NCBI GenBank assembly: GCA_004211435.1
Contig: SECS01000008.1
Coordinates: 1-54,599 of the forward strand
Direction of reading: 5' to 3'
Source of the DNA: Novosphingobium sp.
GTDB lineage: Bacteria; Pseudomonadota; Alphaproteobacteria; Sphingomonadales; Sphingomonadaceae
Length of the DNA: 54,599 nt
Position numbers and translations under genes: made by a program. The notes beneath the pieces are model-generated. The model was given only the letters and a program-made list of their open reading frames with translations, searched no databases and had not been told where the DNA came from. Of this stretch, positions 26,166 through 35,012 are shown piece by piece. The first letter of the stretch is position 1. Each line of letters starts with the position of its first letter.

Positions 26166-28931
26166 ATGATGGGAATGACGATGGTTCGCAGCCTTGATTA
26201 TCGCCGCGCGTCCGGTTTGGCGGCGGCGCTTCTGGGGACCACGATCCTGGCGGGGCAGCCTGTCTACGCCCAGGCTGCGAACACGGCGCCACGCGCTCCG
26301 GCTCGCACCGCAGCGCCGGCGCGTCCTGCGGCGCCCGCACCTGTCGTCGTACCGCCCGCGCCGGGCGAGGCCGCGATGCCGATCACGACGCTGACCGTGG
26401 TCGGCTCGCAGCGGCTCGAGCCCGACACGATCCTGTCCTACGTCAAGCTGCGCGTGGGCCAGCCCTATACGCAGACCGCGGCCGACCAGGCGCTCAAGGA
26501 CCTCTTCGCCACCGAGCTCTTCTCCGACGCGCAGGTGCGCAACGACAACGGCAACGTCGTCATCCAGGTGAAGGAAAACCCGGTCGTCAACCGGATCATC
26601 CTAGAGGGCAACAAGCGCATCAAGGACGAGAAGATCCTGCCCGAGATCAAGGTCTCGCCGCGCCAGATCTTCACGCGTTCCAAGGTCCGTGCCGACGTGG
26701 CGCGCATCATCGAGCTGTACAAGCGCCAGGGCCGCTTCGCCGCCACGGTCGAGCCGAAGATGGTCAGCCTCGAGCAGAACCGCGTCGACATCGTCTTCGA
26801 GATCACCGAGGGGCCCAAGTCCAAGGTCCGCCAGATCAACATCATCGGCAACGAGAAGTTCTCCGACGGCGATCTGCGCGGCGAGATGGTCACCAAGCAG
26901 GCGCGCTTCACCCGCCTGTTCTCTTCGGGCACCAGTTACGATCCCGATCGCATGGCCTTCGACCAGCAGAAGCTGCGCCAGTTCTACCTGACCCAGGGCT
27001 ATGCCGACTTCCGCGTGGTTTCGGGCGTGGCCGAGCTGACGCCGGACAAGAAGGACTTCATCATCACTTACGTGGTGGAGGAAGGCGAGCGCTACAAGTT
27101 CGGCGACGTCAAGGTCGACAGCCAGCTGCGCGACTTCGACGGCGAGCAGCTCGCCAAGCAGCTGCCGATGAAGGCGGGCGATTGGTACAACGCCAAGTTG
27201 GTGGAAGACACCATCGAGAAGCTCAACGAGACCGCCGGCGCCTTCGGCTATGCTTTCGCGGACGTGCGGCCGGACTATGCGCGCTCCAAGGAAGACCTGA
27301 CGATGGGCGTCACCTTCCAGATCCAGGAAGCGCCGCGCGTCTATGTCGAGCGGATCGACGTCAACGGCAACACGCTGACCCAGGACAAGGTCGTGCGTCG
27401 CGAGTTCCGTATCGCCGAGGGCGATGCGTTCAATTCGCTCCAGGTCAAGCGTTCGAGCGCGCGCATCAAGTCGCTCGGCTACTTCCAGGAAAAGTTCGAG
27501 GTCGAGCAGAAGCCGGGTTCGGCGCCAGACCGTATCGTGCTCGAAGCCAACGTCGAGGAAAAGCCGACCGGCGAGCTACAGCTTTCGGCGGGCTTCTCGT
27601 CGATCGAGAGCTTCATCTTCCAGGCTTCGGTCCAGCAGCGCAATTTCCGCGGCCGCGGCCAGACGATCGGTCTGTCGGGCTCCTATTCGCGCTATTCGAA
27701 GTCGATCGAGACGAGCTTCACCGAGCCCTACGTGTTCGACAAGAACGTCTCGGCCTCGGTCTCGATCTACCGCCGCGACTACAACAGCTTCAACTTCGCC
27801 AATTCGGATCGCCGCACGACCTACGAGCAGGCGACCACGGGTATGCAGCTGCGCGCGGGCGTGCCGCTGACCGAATACCTGACTGCCGTGGCGAGCTACA
27901 CGCTGAACTACGACGACATTTCGCTCGATCGCAATCAGTTCTACACCGATCGCCTTAGCGCGGGGAATTTCCGCTGCGACCCGCTCCTCGCGGGCCGATA
28001 TCTCTGCGAGGCCATCGGCAAACGCACGAGTTCTATCGTCGGCCTGTCGGTGATCTATGACAAGCTCGACAACCGCGTGCGCCCGTCGCGCGGCTTGCTC
28101 GCATCGACGAGCGTGGACTTCGCGGGGCTCGGTGGCTCGGTTCGCTACGCGCGCATGCGCGCCAATGCCGCGCACTACTGGCCGGTGGGCAAGGGCTTCA
28201 TCTTCTCGATCTCGGGCGAGGGCGGCATCATCAAGTCGCTCGACAACAGCGGCAACGCTGCGCTGGGTATCGACGACGTCCGCCTGACCGACCGCTTCTA
28301 CCTCGGCGAGCCGCAGATGCGGGGCTTCGACATCCGCGGCATCGGTCCGCGCGTCATCCGCAAGTTCTACACCGACACCAATGCCAACGGCATCAACGAG
28401 GACGGCGAGTTCTCGGGCGACCGCAATGACTGGGTCGATGACGCGCTGGGCGGCAAGTACTACTATCAGGCGCGTGCCGAACTCGAGATCCCGCTGGGTT
28501 CGGGTGCGCGCGAACTCGGCCTGAGGCCCTCGATCTTCGCCGACGTCGGCGCGGTTTGGGGCGTGCGTCGTCCGCTGACCGACGATTTCAAGACCGACCA
28601 GTTCATCCCGAGCCGCGACGCCAACGGCATTCCGCAGTATACGGTGATCTGCAACGGTTCGGCCACGCTCGTTTCGAGCGCCAACGGCGCACCGGCCAGC
28701 AATCCGTCCTGCGTCGCTTCGGGCGACGGCGTTACCGCCGCGGGCAGCACGATCCCTGCCTACAAGGAGTTCTTCCTGGGCAACACCTGGAAGCCGCGTC
28801 TTGCCATCGGCATCGGCGTCAACTGGAATTCACCCTTCGGCCCCTTCCGCATCGACTTCTCGAAGGTCATCCTGAAGCAGGAAGGCGACGATCCAAAGAC
28901 TTTCACTTTCAACGTGGGAACCCAATTCTGA
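26166..28931 (+). CDS. bamA: Outer membrane protein assembly factor BamA
   Basis: About 921 residues. A signal peptide ends near VYA|QAAN, followed by an alanine/proline-rich linker of about 40 residues, five POTRA repeats (starting ITTLTVVGSQRLEPDTILSYV, ending around residue 440) and a C-terminal 16-strand barrel ending in FNVGTQF with terminal phenylalanine. BamA folds and inserts outer-membrane barrels. The barrel contains the conserved RGF motif (MRGFDIRGIGP). Clustered ATGs at 26166, 26169, 26175 and 26181 leave the exact start uncertain. The stop overlaps the next start by one base. Confidence 0.95.
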   Translation: MMGMTMVRSLDYRRASGLAAALLGTTILAGQPVYAQAANTAPRAPARTAAPARPAAPAPVVVPPAPGEAAMPITTLTVVGSQRLEPDTILSYVKLRVGQPYTQTAADQALKDLFATELFSDAQVRNDNGNVVIQVKENPVVNRIILEGNKRIKDEKILPEIKVSPRQIFTRSKVRADVARIIELYKRQGRFAATVEPKMVSLEQNRVDIVFEITEGPKSKVRQINIIGNEKFSDGDLRGEMVTKQARFTRLFSSGTSYDPDRMAFDQQKLRQFYLTQGYADFRVVSGVAELTPDKKDFIITYVVEEGERYKFGDVKVDSQLRDFDGEQLAKQLPMKAGDWYNAKLVEDTIEKLNETAGAFGYAFADVRPDYARSKEDLTMGVTFQIQEAPRVYVERIDVNGNTLTQDKVVRREFRIAEGDAFNSLQVKRSSARIKSLGYFQEKFEVEQKPGSAPDRIVLEANVEEKPTGELQLSAGFSSIESFIFQASVQQRNFRGRGQTIGLSGSYSRYSKSIETSFTEPYVFDKNVSASVSIYRRDYNSFNFANSDRRTTYEQATTGMQLRAGVPLTEYLTAVASYTLNYDDISLDRNQFYTDRLSAGNFRCDPLLAGRYLCEAIGKRTSSIVGLSVIYDKLDNRVRPSRGLLASTSVDFAGLGGSVRYARMRANAAHYWPVGKGFIFSISGEGGIIKSLDNSGNAALGIDDVRLTDRFYLGEPQMRGFDIRGIGPRVIRKFYTDTNANGINEDGEFSGDRNDWVDDALGGKYYYQARAELEIPLGSGARELGLRPSIFADVGAVWGVRRPLTDDFKTDQFIPSRDANGIPQYTVICNGSATLVSSANGAPASNPSCVASGDGVTAAGSTIPAYKEFFLGNTWKPRLAIGIGVNWNSPFGPFRIDFSKVILKQEGDDPKTFTFNVGTQF

Positions 28932-29635
28932 TGAAGACCCTTCTCAAGTCCGTTGCCGCGGCCGGTCTGATGCTCGCCGTCGCTTCGCCCGCTCTCGCCC
29001 AGGCGCAGGCCGCCGCGGGTCCGCTCGTTCCGGGTCTGGCGGTTGCCGATCTCGACGGCGTCGTCGCCAACTCGAACGCCTATCGCACCGCGCAGACGCA
29101 GCGTCCGACCACCTACAAGCCCCAGCTCGACCAGGCCGAGGCGCGCCGCAAGGCGATCGTCGCGCAGGTGACTCCGCTGGTCGACAAGTTCAACAAGGAC
29201 CGCGCCCTGCCGAGCCCCAACCAGGCGGCGCTGCAGACCCAAGCCCAGCAGATCCAGCAGATCCAGCAGTCGGGCGAGCAGGAACTGCGCACGATCCTGC
29301 AGCCGGTCGGCCTGTCCGAGGCCTACGTTCAGGAGCAGATCGCCGACAAGCTCGACGCCGCGGTGAAGGCCGCCATGGCGAAGAAGAAGATTTCGCTGCT
29401 GCTCTCGCCCCAGGCCGTGACCGCGTTCAACAACAACGGTTACAACCTGAGCCAGGACATCGTGAACGAGCTGAACACGCTGATCCCTTCGGCCACGCTC
29501 GTCCCGCCCGCGGGCTGGGAGCCGCGCGAAGTCCGCGAGCAGCGCGCGCAGCAGCAGGCTGCTCAGGGCCAGCAGGGCGCTGCGCCGGCGCAGCCGGCCA
29601 AGCCGACCACCACGACGCAGCCCTCGGGTCGCTGA
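28931..29635 (+). CDS. skp: OmpH/Skp family periplasmic chaperone
   Basis: A 234-residue exported protein: signal peptide [20 protein letters not shown] with cleavage at ALA|QAQ, then an OmpH domain ([17 protein letters not shown]) with a long helical arm region rich in Q ([12 protein letters not shown]) and a proline/glutamine/threonine-rich C-terminal extension not found in E. coli Skp. Skp holds unfolded outer-membrane proteins for BamA, encoded immediately upstream. ATG at 28931 overlaps the bamA stop. Confidence 0.87.
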   Translation: MKTLLKSVAAAGLMLAVASPALAQAQAAAGPLVPGLAVADLDGVVANSNAYRTAQTQRPTTYKPQLDQAEARRKAIVAQVTPLVDKFNKDRALPSPNQAALQTQAQQIQQIQQSGEQELRTILQPVGLSEAYVQEQIADKLDAAVKAAMAKKKISLLLSPQAVTAFNNNGYNLSQDIVNELNTLIPSATLVPPAGWEPREVREQRAQQQAAQGQQGAAPAQPAKPTTTTQPSGR

Positions 29636-29651
29636 GGTCGGGGACCGGGGA

Positions 29652-30125
29652 ATGGCTGAAGAAAAGAAGGCTGCCGAGGCGCCTGCCTACGATATCGTGA
29701 AGATCCTGAACGCGCTGCCGCATCGCTATCCGCTGCTGCTCGTCGACAAGGTCCTCTCGCTCGAGATCGGCGAAGAGATTCGCGCGATCAAGGCGGTCAC
29801 TTTCAACGAGCAGTTCTTCCAGGGCCATTTCCCCGGCCGCCCGATCATGCCCGGCGTCCTCCAGATCGAGGCGCTGGCCCAGGCTGCGGCGATCCTGGCG
29901 ATCGAGACGCTCGAACTCGCGGGTTCGGGCAAGCTCGTCTATTTCATGGCGATCGAAGAAGCGAAGTTCCGCAACCCCGTCGAGCCGGGCTGCCTGCTCG
30001 AACTCAACGTGGGCTTCGTCCAGAAGCGCGCGCGTGTGTGCAAGTTCTGGGGCAAGGCTTCGGTCGACGGCAAGGTCACCTGCGAAGTGCAGTTCACCGC
30101 GATGGTGGCCGACCCGCCTTCCTGA
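29652..30125 (+). CDS. fabZ: 3-hydroxyacyl-[acyl-carrier-protein] dehydratase FabZ
   Basis: A 157-residue hotdog-fold enzyme of fatty acid synthesis. The active site histidine is in [13 protein letters not shown] (H59) and the glutamate in QIEALAQ (E73). The start follows skp by 16 bp with CGGGGA upstream. In most Gram-negatives lpxD lies between skp and fabZ, and lpxA after fabZ; here neither is present. Confidence 0.96.
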   Translation: MAEEKKAAEAPAYDIVKILNALPHRYPLLLVDKVLSLEIGEEIRAIKAVTFNEQFFQGHFPGRPIMPGVLQIEALAQAAAILAIETLELAGSGKLVYFMAIEEAKFRNPVEPGCLLELNVGFVQKRARVCKFWGKASVDGKVTCEVQFTAMVADPPS

Positions 30126-30249
30126 CGAGCGTCGCGGGAACCTCCGTTCCGGCAACTCGGCTGTCAGGCTGGACAAACAGGCGAAGCGTCGCTATGCGCG
30201 CCGCTTCCATTCAGGCCGGTCGGAACCGGTCGCAACGAAAGCGAATGCG

Positions 30250-30477
30250 ATGAAGAGCGGAATCCACCCCGACTATCACATGATCAAGGTCCAGATGACC
30301 GACGGCACCGTGTTCGAGACGCGCTCGACCTGGGGCAAGGAAGGCGACACGCTGGCGCTGGAAATCGATCCGACCTCGCACCCGGCATGGACCGGCGGCA
30401 AGGCGCAGCTTCAGGACGGCGGCCGTGTGGCCCAGTTCAACAAGCGCTTCGGTGGGCTCACGCTCAAGAAGGACTGA
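30250..30477 (+). CDS. rpmE: 50S ribosomal protein L31
   Basis: A 75-residue L31 of the alphaproteobacterial type: [45 protein letters not shown] and RFGGL. It has no cysteines, so it lacks the zinc site of the classical form. It follows fabZ by 124 bp and is closed by a terminator, which may be the end of the bamA-skp-fabZ transcript as well. Confidence 0.94.
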   Translation: MKSGIHPDYHMIKVQMTDGTVFETRSTWGKEGDTLALEIDPTSHPAWTGGKAQLQDGGRVAQFNKRFGGLTLKKD

Positions 30478-30506
30478 TTCGGGCTCATCGCCGGATATCA
30501 CGAAGA

Positions 30507-30532
30507 GGGCGGTCCCGCGGGGCCGCCCTTTT
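30507..30532 (+). terminator. Terminator after rpmE
   Basis: GGGCGGTCC (30507-30515) pairs with GGGCCGCCC (30520-30528), one wobble, around a four-base loop, followed by TTTT (30529-30532). Confidence 0.8.
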
Positions 30533-30698
30533 GCGTTGGGCGTTTCGCATGCGATGCAGGCGATGTGCGAAAACTCACGCGGCGGCTGTGTCGTGAATCA
30601 CAGATGTGGTCGCCAAGATCGGTCAAACCATCGGCAAGGCCCGGCGGTGCAGCATCGCAGGGCTGGGGCACGCAGCGTAGCGACAGCGCGTTGTGCAG

Positions 30699-30750
30699 AG
30701 GCCGGACGGGGTGGCGCTTTCCGATCGCCGCGACATTCCGTCCGGCCTTT
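30699..30750 (+). terminator. Long hairpin with T-run, no gene upstream
   Basis: AGGCCGGACGG (30699-30709) pairs with CCGTCCGGCCT (30738-30748); inside, GTGGCG pairs with CGCCGC. TTT ends at 30750. Its polarity suits a plus-strand transcript, yet the nearest plus-strand gene already has its own terminator. Confidence 0.5.
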
Positions 30751-30777
30751 AGCGTTTGCCTGCCGGAGCGCTGCGGC

Positions 30778-31410
30778 TCAGCCCCAGGGGCGCTCGCGAT
30801 ACCAGCGCGTGATCACGTATTTGCGCCCCGCACGAACCTTCATGCCATGGTGGAGACTTGCCGGATTGACCATGCCGTCGGGGCGGCGGTTGTTCCAGAT
30901 CAGCAGTTTGCCGCGTTCGGGCTGGACGGTCTTGTCGAGCCACTTGAACCGCGTCGCGCCACCAGCCTCGACGTCGTTCAGATAGATCATGAAGGTCCAG
31001 GTGCGCTGGCCTGGGACGGCGCAATGGATCTGGTAGTCGGTGCCGTTGGGCTCGAAATAGTCGGTGTGCGGCTTGAATTCCTGCCCGACGTCGTAGCGCT
31101 GGCCTTGCAGCGGCTCGCCATGGGCCGGATGAATCCCCGATATGTGGCCGAGCAGCCGGTCCAGCCCCGCGACGATCGGGTCCGATGCGTCGAGGTCGCA
31201 AGTCGAACTCGTGCGGAACAGGTCGTCGCCGTTGTCGTCGGCTATGGTCGAGGGGCGGTGTTGCGCCTCGATCCGCTCGACCAGCGCATCGCACGAGGCG
31301 GCATCGAGGAAATTGCGGTACTGGTAGAGCTCGAGCCGCGGCGAGGGCACGCGCTGCATGTTGGGAAACGAGAGCAGGTGCTCTGCCGATGATTCGCCCG
31401 GTCCGGTCAT
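30778..31410 (-). CDS. Prolyl 4-hydroxylase-like 2-oxoglutarate/Fe(II) dioxygenase
   Basis: A 210-residue enzyme with the double-stranded beta-helix of the P4H family. The iron ligands are H115 and D117 in KPHTDYF and H187 or H188 in ASLHHGMKV; K197 in GRKYVITRW binds 2-oxoglutarate. FRTSSTCDL corresponds to the RTS-x strand seen in plant and bacterial P4Hs. Related bacterial enzymes hydroxylate prolines in proteins such as EF-Tu; the substrate here is not shown. An internal ATG at 31359 (MQRVPSPRLELYQY) may be the true start, as the first 17 residues look unstructured. Confidence 0.85.
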   Translation of the reverse strand: MTGPGESSAEHLLSFPNMQRVPSPRLELYQYRNFLDAASCDALVERIEAQHRPSTIADDNGDDLFRTSSTCDLDASDPIVAGLDRLLGHISGIHPAHGEPLQGQRYDVGQEFKPHTDYFEPNGTDYQIHCAVPGQRTWTFMIYLNDVEAGGATRFKWLDKTVQPERGKLLIWNNRRPDGMVNPASLHHGMKVRAGRKYVITRWYRERPWG

Positions 31411-31569
31411 AGAGGGCGGTCATAAGCGGACGCGCGGCAGAAGAAAATCGGGGTGGAGCCCGCGCGGCGCAATTTTCGCTTCCCAATTCGAAGCGCTTGT
31501 GCAAATGCGCGCTCCCACCCGATGGCTCGGTCGAGCCTAGTGGTGACAGCGCCTTGCGCGCGATTTTGT

Positions 31570-31647
31570 GGCGATCGTAGCTCAGTTGGTTAGAGCGCCG
31601 GTTTGTGGTACCGGAGGTCGAGGGTTCGAACCCCTTCGATCGCCCCA
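31570..31647 (+). tRNA. tRNA-His (GUG)
   Basis: A 78-nt tRNA with the histidine identity element: an extra G at position -1 (31570) opposite C73 (31644). The acceptor stem GCGATCG (31571-31577) pairs with CGATCGC (31637-31643) and CCA is encoded. The anticodon GTG is at 31605-31607 in the loop TTGTGGT. It lies 92 bp upstream of ccmC. Confidence 0.97.
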
Positions 31648-31739
31648 TTTCTCTCCTTTCTGCTCGGGCATTTCGGCGGGGTGTAAGCGCGCCTTGCCCC
31701 TTGCCCGAGGCGGCCTGCGCTGCCAAAAGCGCCGCGATC

Positions 31740-32465
31740 ATGCACGGCTTCGCCAATCCCGCCCGTTTCCTGCGTATTGCGCGCTGGCTCATGCCTTTGC
31801 TGCTGATCTCGGGCGTCGTTCTGGCGGCCGGCTCGCTGGCCTGGGGCCTGTTCTTCGCTCCGGCCGAAGGCCTGCAGGGCGAGACCGTGCGCATCCTCTA
31901 CGTCCACGTGCCGTCGGCCTGGCTGGGCATGGGTGGTTGGACCGCGATCGCCGTGGCCAGCCTCGTCGAACTCGTCTGGCGCCACCCGCTCGCCGGCATC
32001 GGCGCGCGCGCGATCGCGGTGCCCGGCGCCGTCTTCACCGCCCTGTGCCTCGTCACCGGCTCGCTCTGGGGCCGACCGGCCTGGGGCACCTGGTGGGTAT
32101 GGGACGGGCGCCTCACCTCGATGCTCGTCCTGCTGTTCCTCTACTTCGGCTATGCCGCGCTCGCCCAGGCGGCGAGCGGCGAGGGGCAGGGCAATTCGCG
32201 CGTGCCCGCCGTGTTCGGCCTCGTCGGCGCGGTGAACATCCCGATCATCCACTATTCGGTGCTGTGGTGGAACAGCCTGCACCAGCCGCCTTCGATCTCC
32301 GTGGGCAAGTCGGCCATGGCGCTCGACTTCCTCGTTCCGTTGTTGATCGCGACCTTGGGCTTCTCGCTGATCTTCGGCGGCGTCGTGCTCGCGCGGATGC
32401 GCGCGATCCTTGCCGACATCCAGGCCGAGGCGCGCTTGCGCCGCAAGGCGGGAGGGCTGGCCTGA
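31740..32465 (+). CDS. ccmC: Cytochrome c maturation protein CcmC (heme handling)
   Basis: A 241-residue inner membrane protein with six hydrophobic spans. The tryptophan-rich heme motif is WGTWWVWDGRLTSML near residues 120-134, flanked by the conserved histidines in YVHVPSAW and IIHYSVLWWNSLHQ. CcmC loads heme onto CcmE. It is the first gene of an operon whose members overlap or abut (ccmC-D-E-F-G-H-I). The ABC parts CcmA and CcmB, usually directly upstream, are not here. Confidence 0.96.
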   Translation: MHGFANPARFLRIARWLMPLLLISGVVLAAGSLAWGLFFAPAEGLQGETVRILYVHVPSAWLGMGGWTAIAVASLVELVWRHPLAGIGARAIAVPGAVFTALCLVTGSLWGRPAWGTWWVWDGRLTSMLVLLFLYFGYAALAQAASGEGQGNSRVPAVFGLVGAVNIPIIHYSVLWWNSLHQPPSISVGKSAMALDFLVPLLIATLGFSLIFGGVVLARMRAILADIQAEARLRRKAGGLA

Positions 32466-32605
32466 TGCGCGAAGCGATGGATCCCTGGACCTTCATATGG
32501 GCCGCCTATGCGATCGGCGTCGGCGGCACCGTGGCGATGATCGCCTGGAGCCTGATCTCGATGCGCGCGGCCGAGCGCCGGCGCGAGCGGAGCCGTGAGC
32601 GATGA
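32465..32605 (+). CDS. ccmD: Heme exporter protein CcmD
   Basis: A 46-residue membrane peptide with one span (FIWAAYAIGVGGTVAMIAWSLI) and a basic tail RAAERRRERSRER, as expected for CcmD, which helps release holo-CcmE from CcmC. The ATG at 32465 overlaps the ccmC stop by one base; a second ATG at codon 5 is possible. Its stop overlaps the ccmE start by four bases. Confidence 0.88.
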   Translation: MREAMDPWTFIWAAYAIGVGGTVAMIAWSLISMRAAERRRERSRER

Positions 32606-33069
32606 CTACGCAAACTGCCGGCATCAAGGCCAAGCACCAGCGGCTGGTGCTCGTCGTCATCGCGCTCGTCGCGCTGATCGGCGCGGCGCTGCTGGCGATC
32701 TGGGGTCTGCGTTCGCAGGCCAGCTATTTCTATGTGCCGAGCGACATCGTCGCGGCCCGGCCCGATCCCGATCGTGGTGTGCGCCTGGGCGGTATGGTCG
32801 AGAAGGGCTCGCTCAAGACCGAGCCCGACGGCGTGACGATCGCTTTCGTCGTCCACGACGGCAAGGCGCGCGTGCCGGTGCGGTTCAAGGGCATCGTGCC
32901 CTCGTTGTTCGTCGAGGGCTCGGGCGTCGTCGCCGAGGGCAAGCTCGCCGCCAACGGTACCTTCATCGCCGACAATCTCCTCGCGAAGCATGACGAGAAG
33001 TACGTTCCGCGCGAGATGAAGGAAATGACCGAGGCGCAAGCCAAACAGGTGGTGGCCGAAACGCAATGA
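32602..33069 (+). CDS. ccmE: Cytochrome c maturation heme chaperone CcmE
   Basis: A 155-residue periplasmic chaperone anchored by an N-terminal span at about residues 14-35. The heme is bound covalently by H130 in LAKHDEKYVP, the classical HxxxY motif. The OB-fold region starts at GVRLGGMVEKGSL. It overlaps ccmD and ccmF by four bases each. Confidence 0.96.
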   Translation: MTTQTAGIKAKHQRLVLVVIALVALIGAALLAIWGLRSQASYFYVPSDIVAARPDPDRGVRLGGMVEKGSLKTEPDGVTIAFVVHDGKARVPVRFKGIVPSLFVEGSGVVAEGKLAANGTFIADNLLAKHDEKYVPREMKEMTEAQAKQVVAETQ

Positions 33070-35012
33070 TCGCCGAATTCGGCCTTGCCGCGCTCTGGCT
33101 CGCGGCCGCCCTCGCGGGCCTGCAACTCCTCGCCGGCGCGCTCGGCCTGACCCGCGGCGGCGCGGCGCTGGGCGCGATCGTGCGCCCCGTCGCGATCGTC
33201 CAGGGCCTGCTGGCGCTGATCGCCTTCGTCGCGCTGATCGTGCTGTTCTGCCAGACCGACCTGTCGGTGAAGCTCGTGGCGATGAACTCGCATTCGGCCA
33301 AGCCGCTGATCTACAAGTTCGCGGGCACCTGGGGCAACCACGAGGGCTCGATGCTGCTCTGGGTGACCGTCATGGGTCTGGCCGGCAGCTTCGTTGCGCT
33401 GGTCGAGCGGCGTCTACCCGAGCCGACGATGCTCGCGACCCTGGCCGGCCAGGCCTTCGTCAGCCTGGGCTTCTATGCCTTCCTGCTGCTGTCCTCGAAC
33501 CCGTTCGAGCGGATGCCGCAGGTGCCGACCGAGGGGCAGGGGCTCAACCCGCTGCTCCAGGACATGGGCCTCGCCTTCCACCCGCCGACGCTCTACGTCG
33601 GCTATGTCGGGCTCTCGATCGCCTTCAGCTTCGCGATCGGCGCGCTCATCACGCGCGAGGTCGGCCCGGCCTTCGCCCGCGCCATGCGGCCCTGGGTGCT
33701 CGGCGCCTGGATATTCCTCACGCTCGGCATCACCGCCGGCTCCTACTGGGCTTATTACGAGCTCGGCTGGGGCGGCTGGTGGTTCTGGGATCCGGTCGAG
33801 AACGCCTCGCTTATGCCCTGGCTCGCGGCGACGGCGCTGCTGCATTCGGTATCGGTCCTCGCCGCGCGCAACGCGCTGCGGGCCTGGACGATCATGCTGG
33901 GCGTGGTCGCCTTCTCGATGTCGATGGTCGGCACCTTCCTCGTGCGCTCGGGTATCCTGACCTCGGTTCACGCCTTCGCGGTCGATCCCGAGCGCGGCTC
34001 CTTCATCCTCGTCCTGCTGGCGATCTACATCGGCGGCGCGCTGACGCTGTTCGCCGTGCGCGCCGGCTCGGTGAGCGAGGGCGAACGCTTCGCCCCGGTC
34101 AGCCGCGAGGGCGCGCTGGTGTTCAACAACGTCATGCTCTCGGCCGTGCTTGGCATCGTCCTGTTCGGCACGCTCTATCCGCTCGTGGCCGAGGCGATGG
34201 GCGCCAAGGTCTCGGTCGGGCCGCCATACTTCAACCCGATGAGCGCGCTGTTCGTCGTGCCGATGCTGCTGGTCATGGCGGTTGGTCCGCTGCTGCGCTG
34301 GCGGCGCGACGGCTTCGCACGCGTGCGCGCCATTCTCGTCATTCCTGCGCTGCTGGTCGTCCTGGCGGCGATCGGCGTCGCGGCCTGGGGCGGGATCGGC
34401 GTGCTGCCCTTCATCGGCCTGACGCTTGCGGGCGGGCTGGCCGTCGCGAGCCTGCTGCCCTTGCGCGGCCGCAGCCTGCGCCGCACGCCGCTGGCGACCT
34501 GGGGCATGGTCGTCGCACACCTCGGCGTCGCGGTCGCGCTGTTCGGCATGGCCAGCGAGAGCGCCTTCTCGGTCGAGAAGCTCGTTGCCGCGCGCGTCGG
34601 CGACACCACCGCCGTCGGACCCTGGCAGATCACGCTCAAGCGCGTCCGTCCCGTCGCGGGCCCGAACTGGACGGCGCTCGAGGCGGATCTCGACGCTTCC
34701 TATGACGGCGGCAAGGCGACCGCGGTCCATCCGCAGGCGCGCTTCTTCTGGTCGCCGCCGCAGCCGACCAGCGAATCCGCGCTTCTGACGCGCTGGAACG
34801 GACAGCTCTATGCCGTGCTCGGCGAAGAGGCGGACGATGGCCGCTGGCAGCTGCGCCTCTGGTGGAAGCCCTTTGTCACGATGATCTGGTTCGGCGGGCT
34901 GATGATCGGCCTGGGCGGCCTGCTCGCGCTGCTCGGCCGTGTCGCCAGCGACCTCAAGCGCTACGTGGCGCGTGGCAAGATCGCTTATCGCCGCGAGAGG
35001 CAGGGTCGATGA
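33066..35012 (+). CDS. ccmF: Cytochrome c maturation heme lyase CcmF
   Basis: A 648-residue membrane protein that transfers heme from CcmE to apocytochrome c. The WWD domain is GGWWFWDPVENASLMPWL near residues 236-255; other signatures are FAGTWGNHEGSMLLW and VRSGILTSVHAFAVDPERG. About 15 hydrophobic spans are seen, and the length is the family norm. Confidence 0.96.
   Translation: MIAEFGLAALWLAAALAGLQLLAGALGLTRGGAALGAIVRPVAIVQGLLALIAFVALIVLFCQTDLSVKLVAMNSHSAKPLIYKFAGTWGNHEGSMLLWVTVMGLAGSFVALVERRLPEPTMLATLAGQAFVSLGFYAFLLLSSNPFERMPQVPTEGQGLNPLLQDMGLAFHPPTLYVGYVGLSIAFSFAIGALITREVGPAFARAMRPWVLGAWIFLTLGITAGSYWAYYELGWGGWWFWDPVENASLMPWLAATALLHSVSVLAARNALRAWTIMLGVVAFSMSMVGTFLVRSGILTSVHAFAVDPERGSFILVLLAIYIGGALTLFAVRAGSVSEGERFAPVSREGALVFNNVMLSAVLGIVLFGTLYPLVAEAMGAKVSVGPPYFNPMSALFVVPMLLVMAVGPLLRWRRDGFARVRAILVIPALLVVLAAIGVAAWGGIGVLPFIGLTLAGGLAVASLLPLRGRSLRRTPLATWGMVVAHLGVAVALFGMASESAFSVEKLVAARVGDTTAVGPWQITLKRVRPVAGPNWTALEADLDASYDGGKATAVHPQARFFWSPPQPTSESALLTRWNGQLYAVLGEEADDGRWQLRLWWKPFVTMIWFGGLMIGLGGLLALLGRVASDLKRYVARGKIAYRRERQGR

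Larger units (their letters stand above)
30478..30777. other. 300-bp intergenic region with two plus-strand terminators
   Basis: It lies between rpmE and the convergent hydroxylase gene. It holds the rpmE terminator (30507-30532) and a second, larger hairpin with a plus-strand T-run (30699-30750). No credible reading frame lies between them. A small RNA ending at the second hairpin is possible; I found no good promoter. Confidence 0.5.

Noticed and set aside
31590..32282. Minus-strand frame across tRNA-His (with GVRTLDLRYHKPAL)
   Set aside because: Antisense of the tRNA and of ccmC; a known kind of false prediction. A second such frame at 30749-31894 has the same fault.
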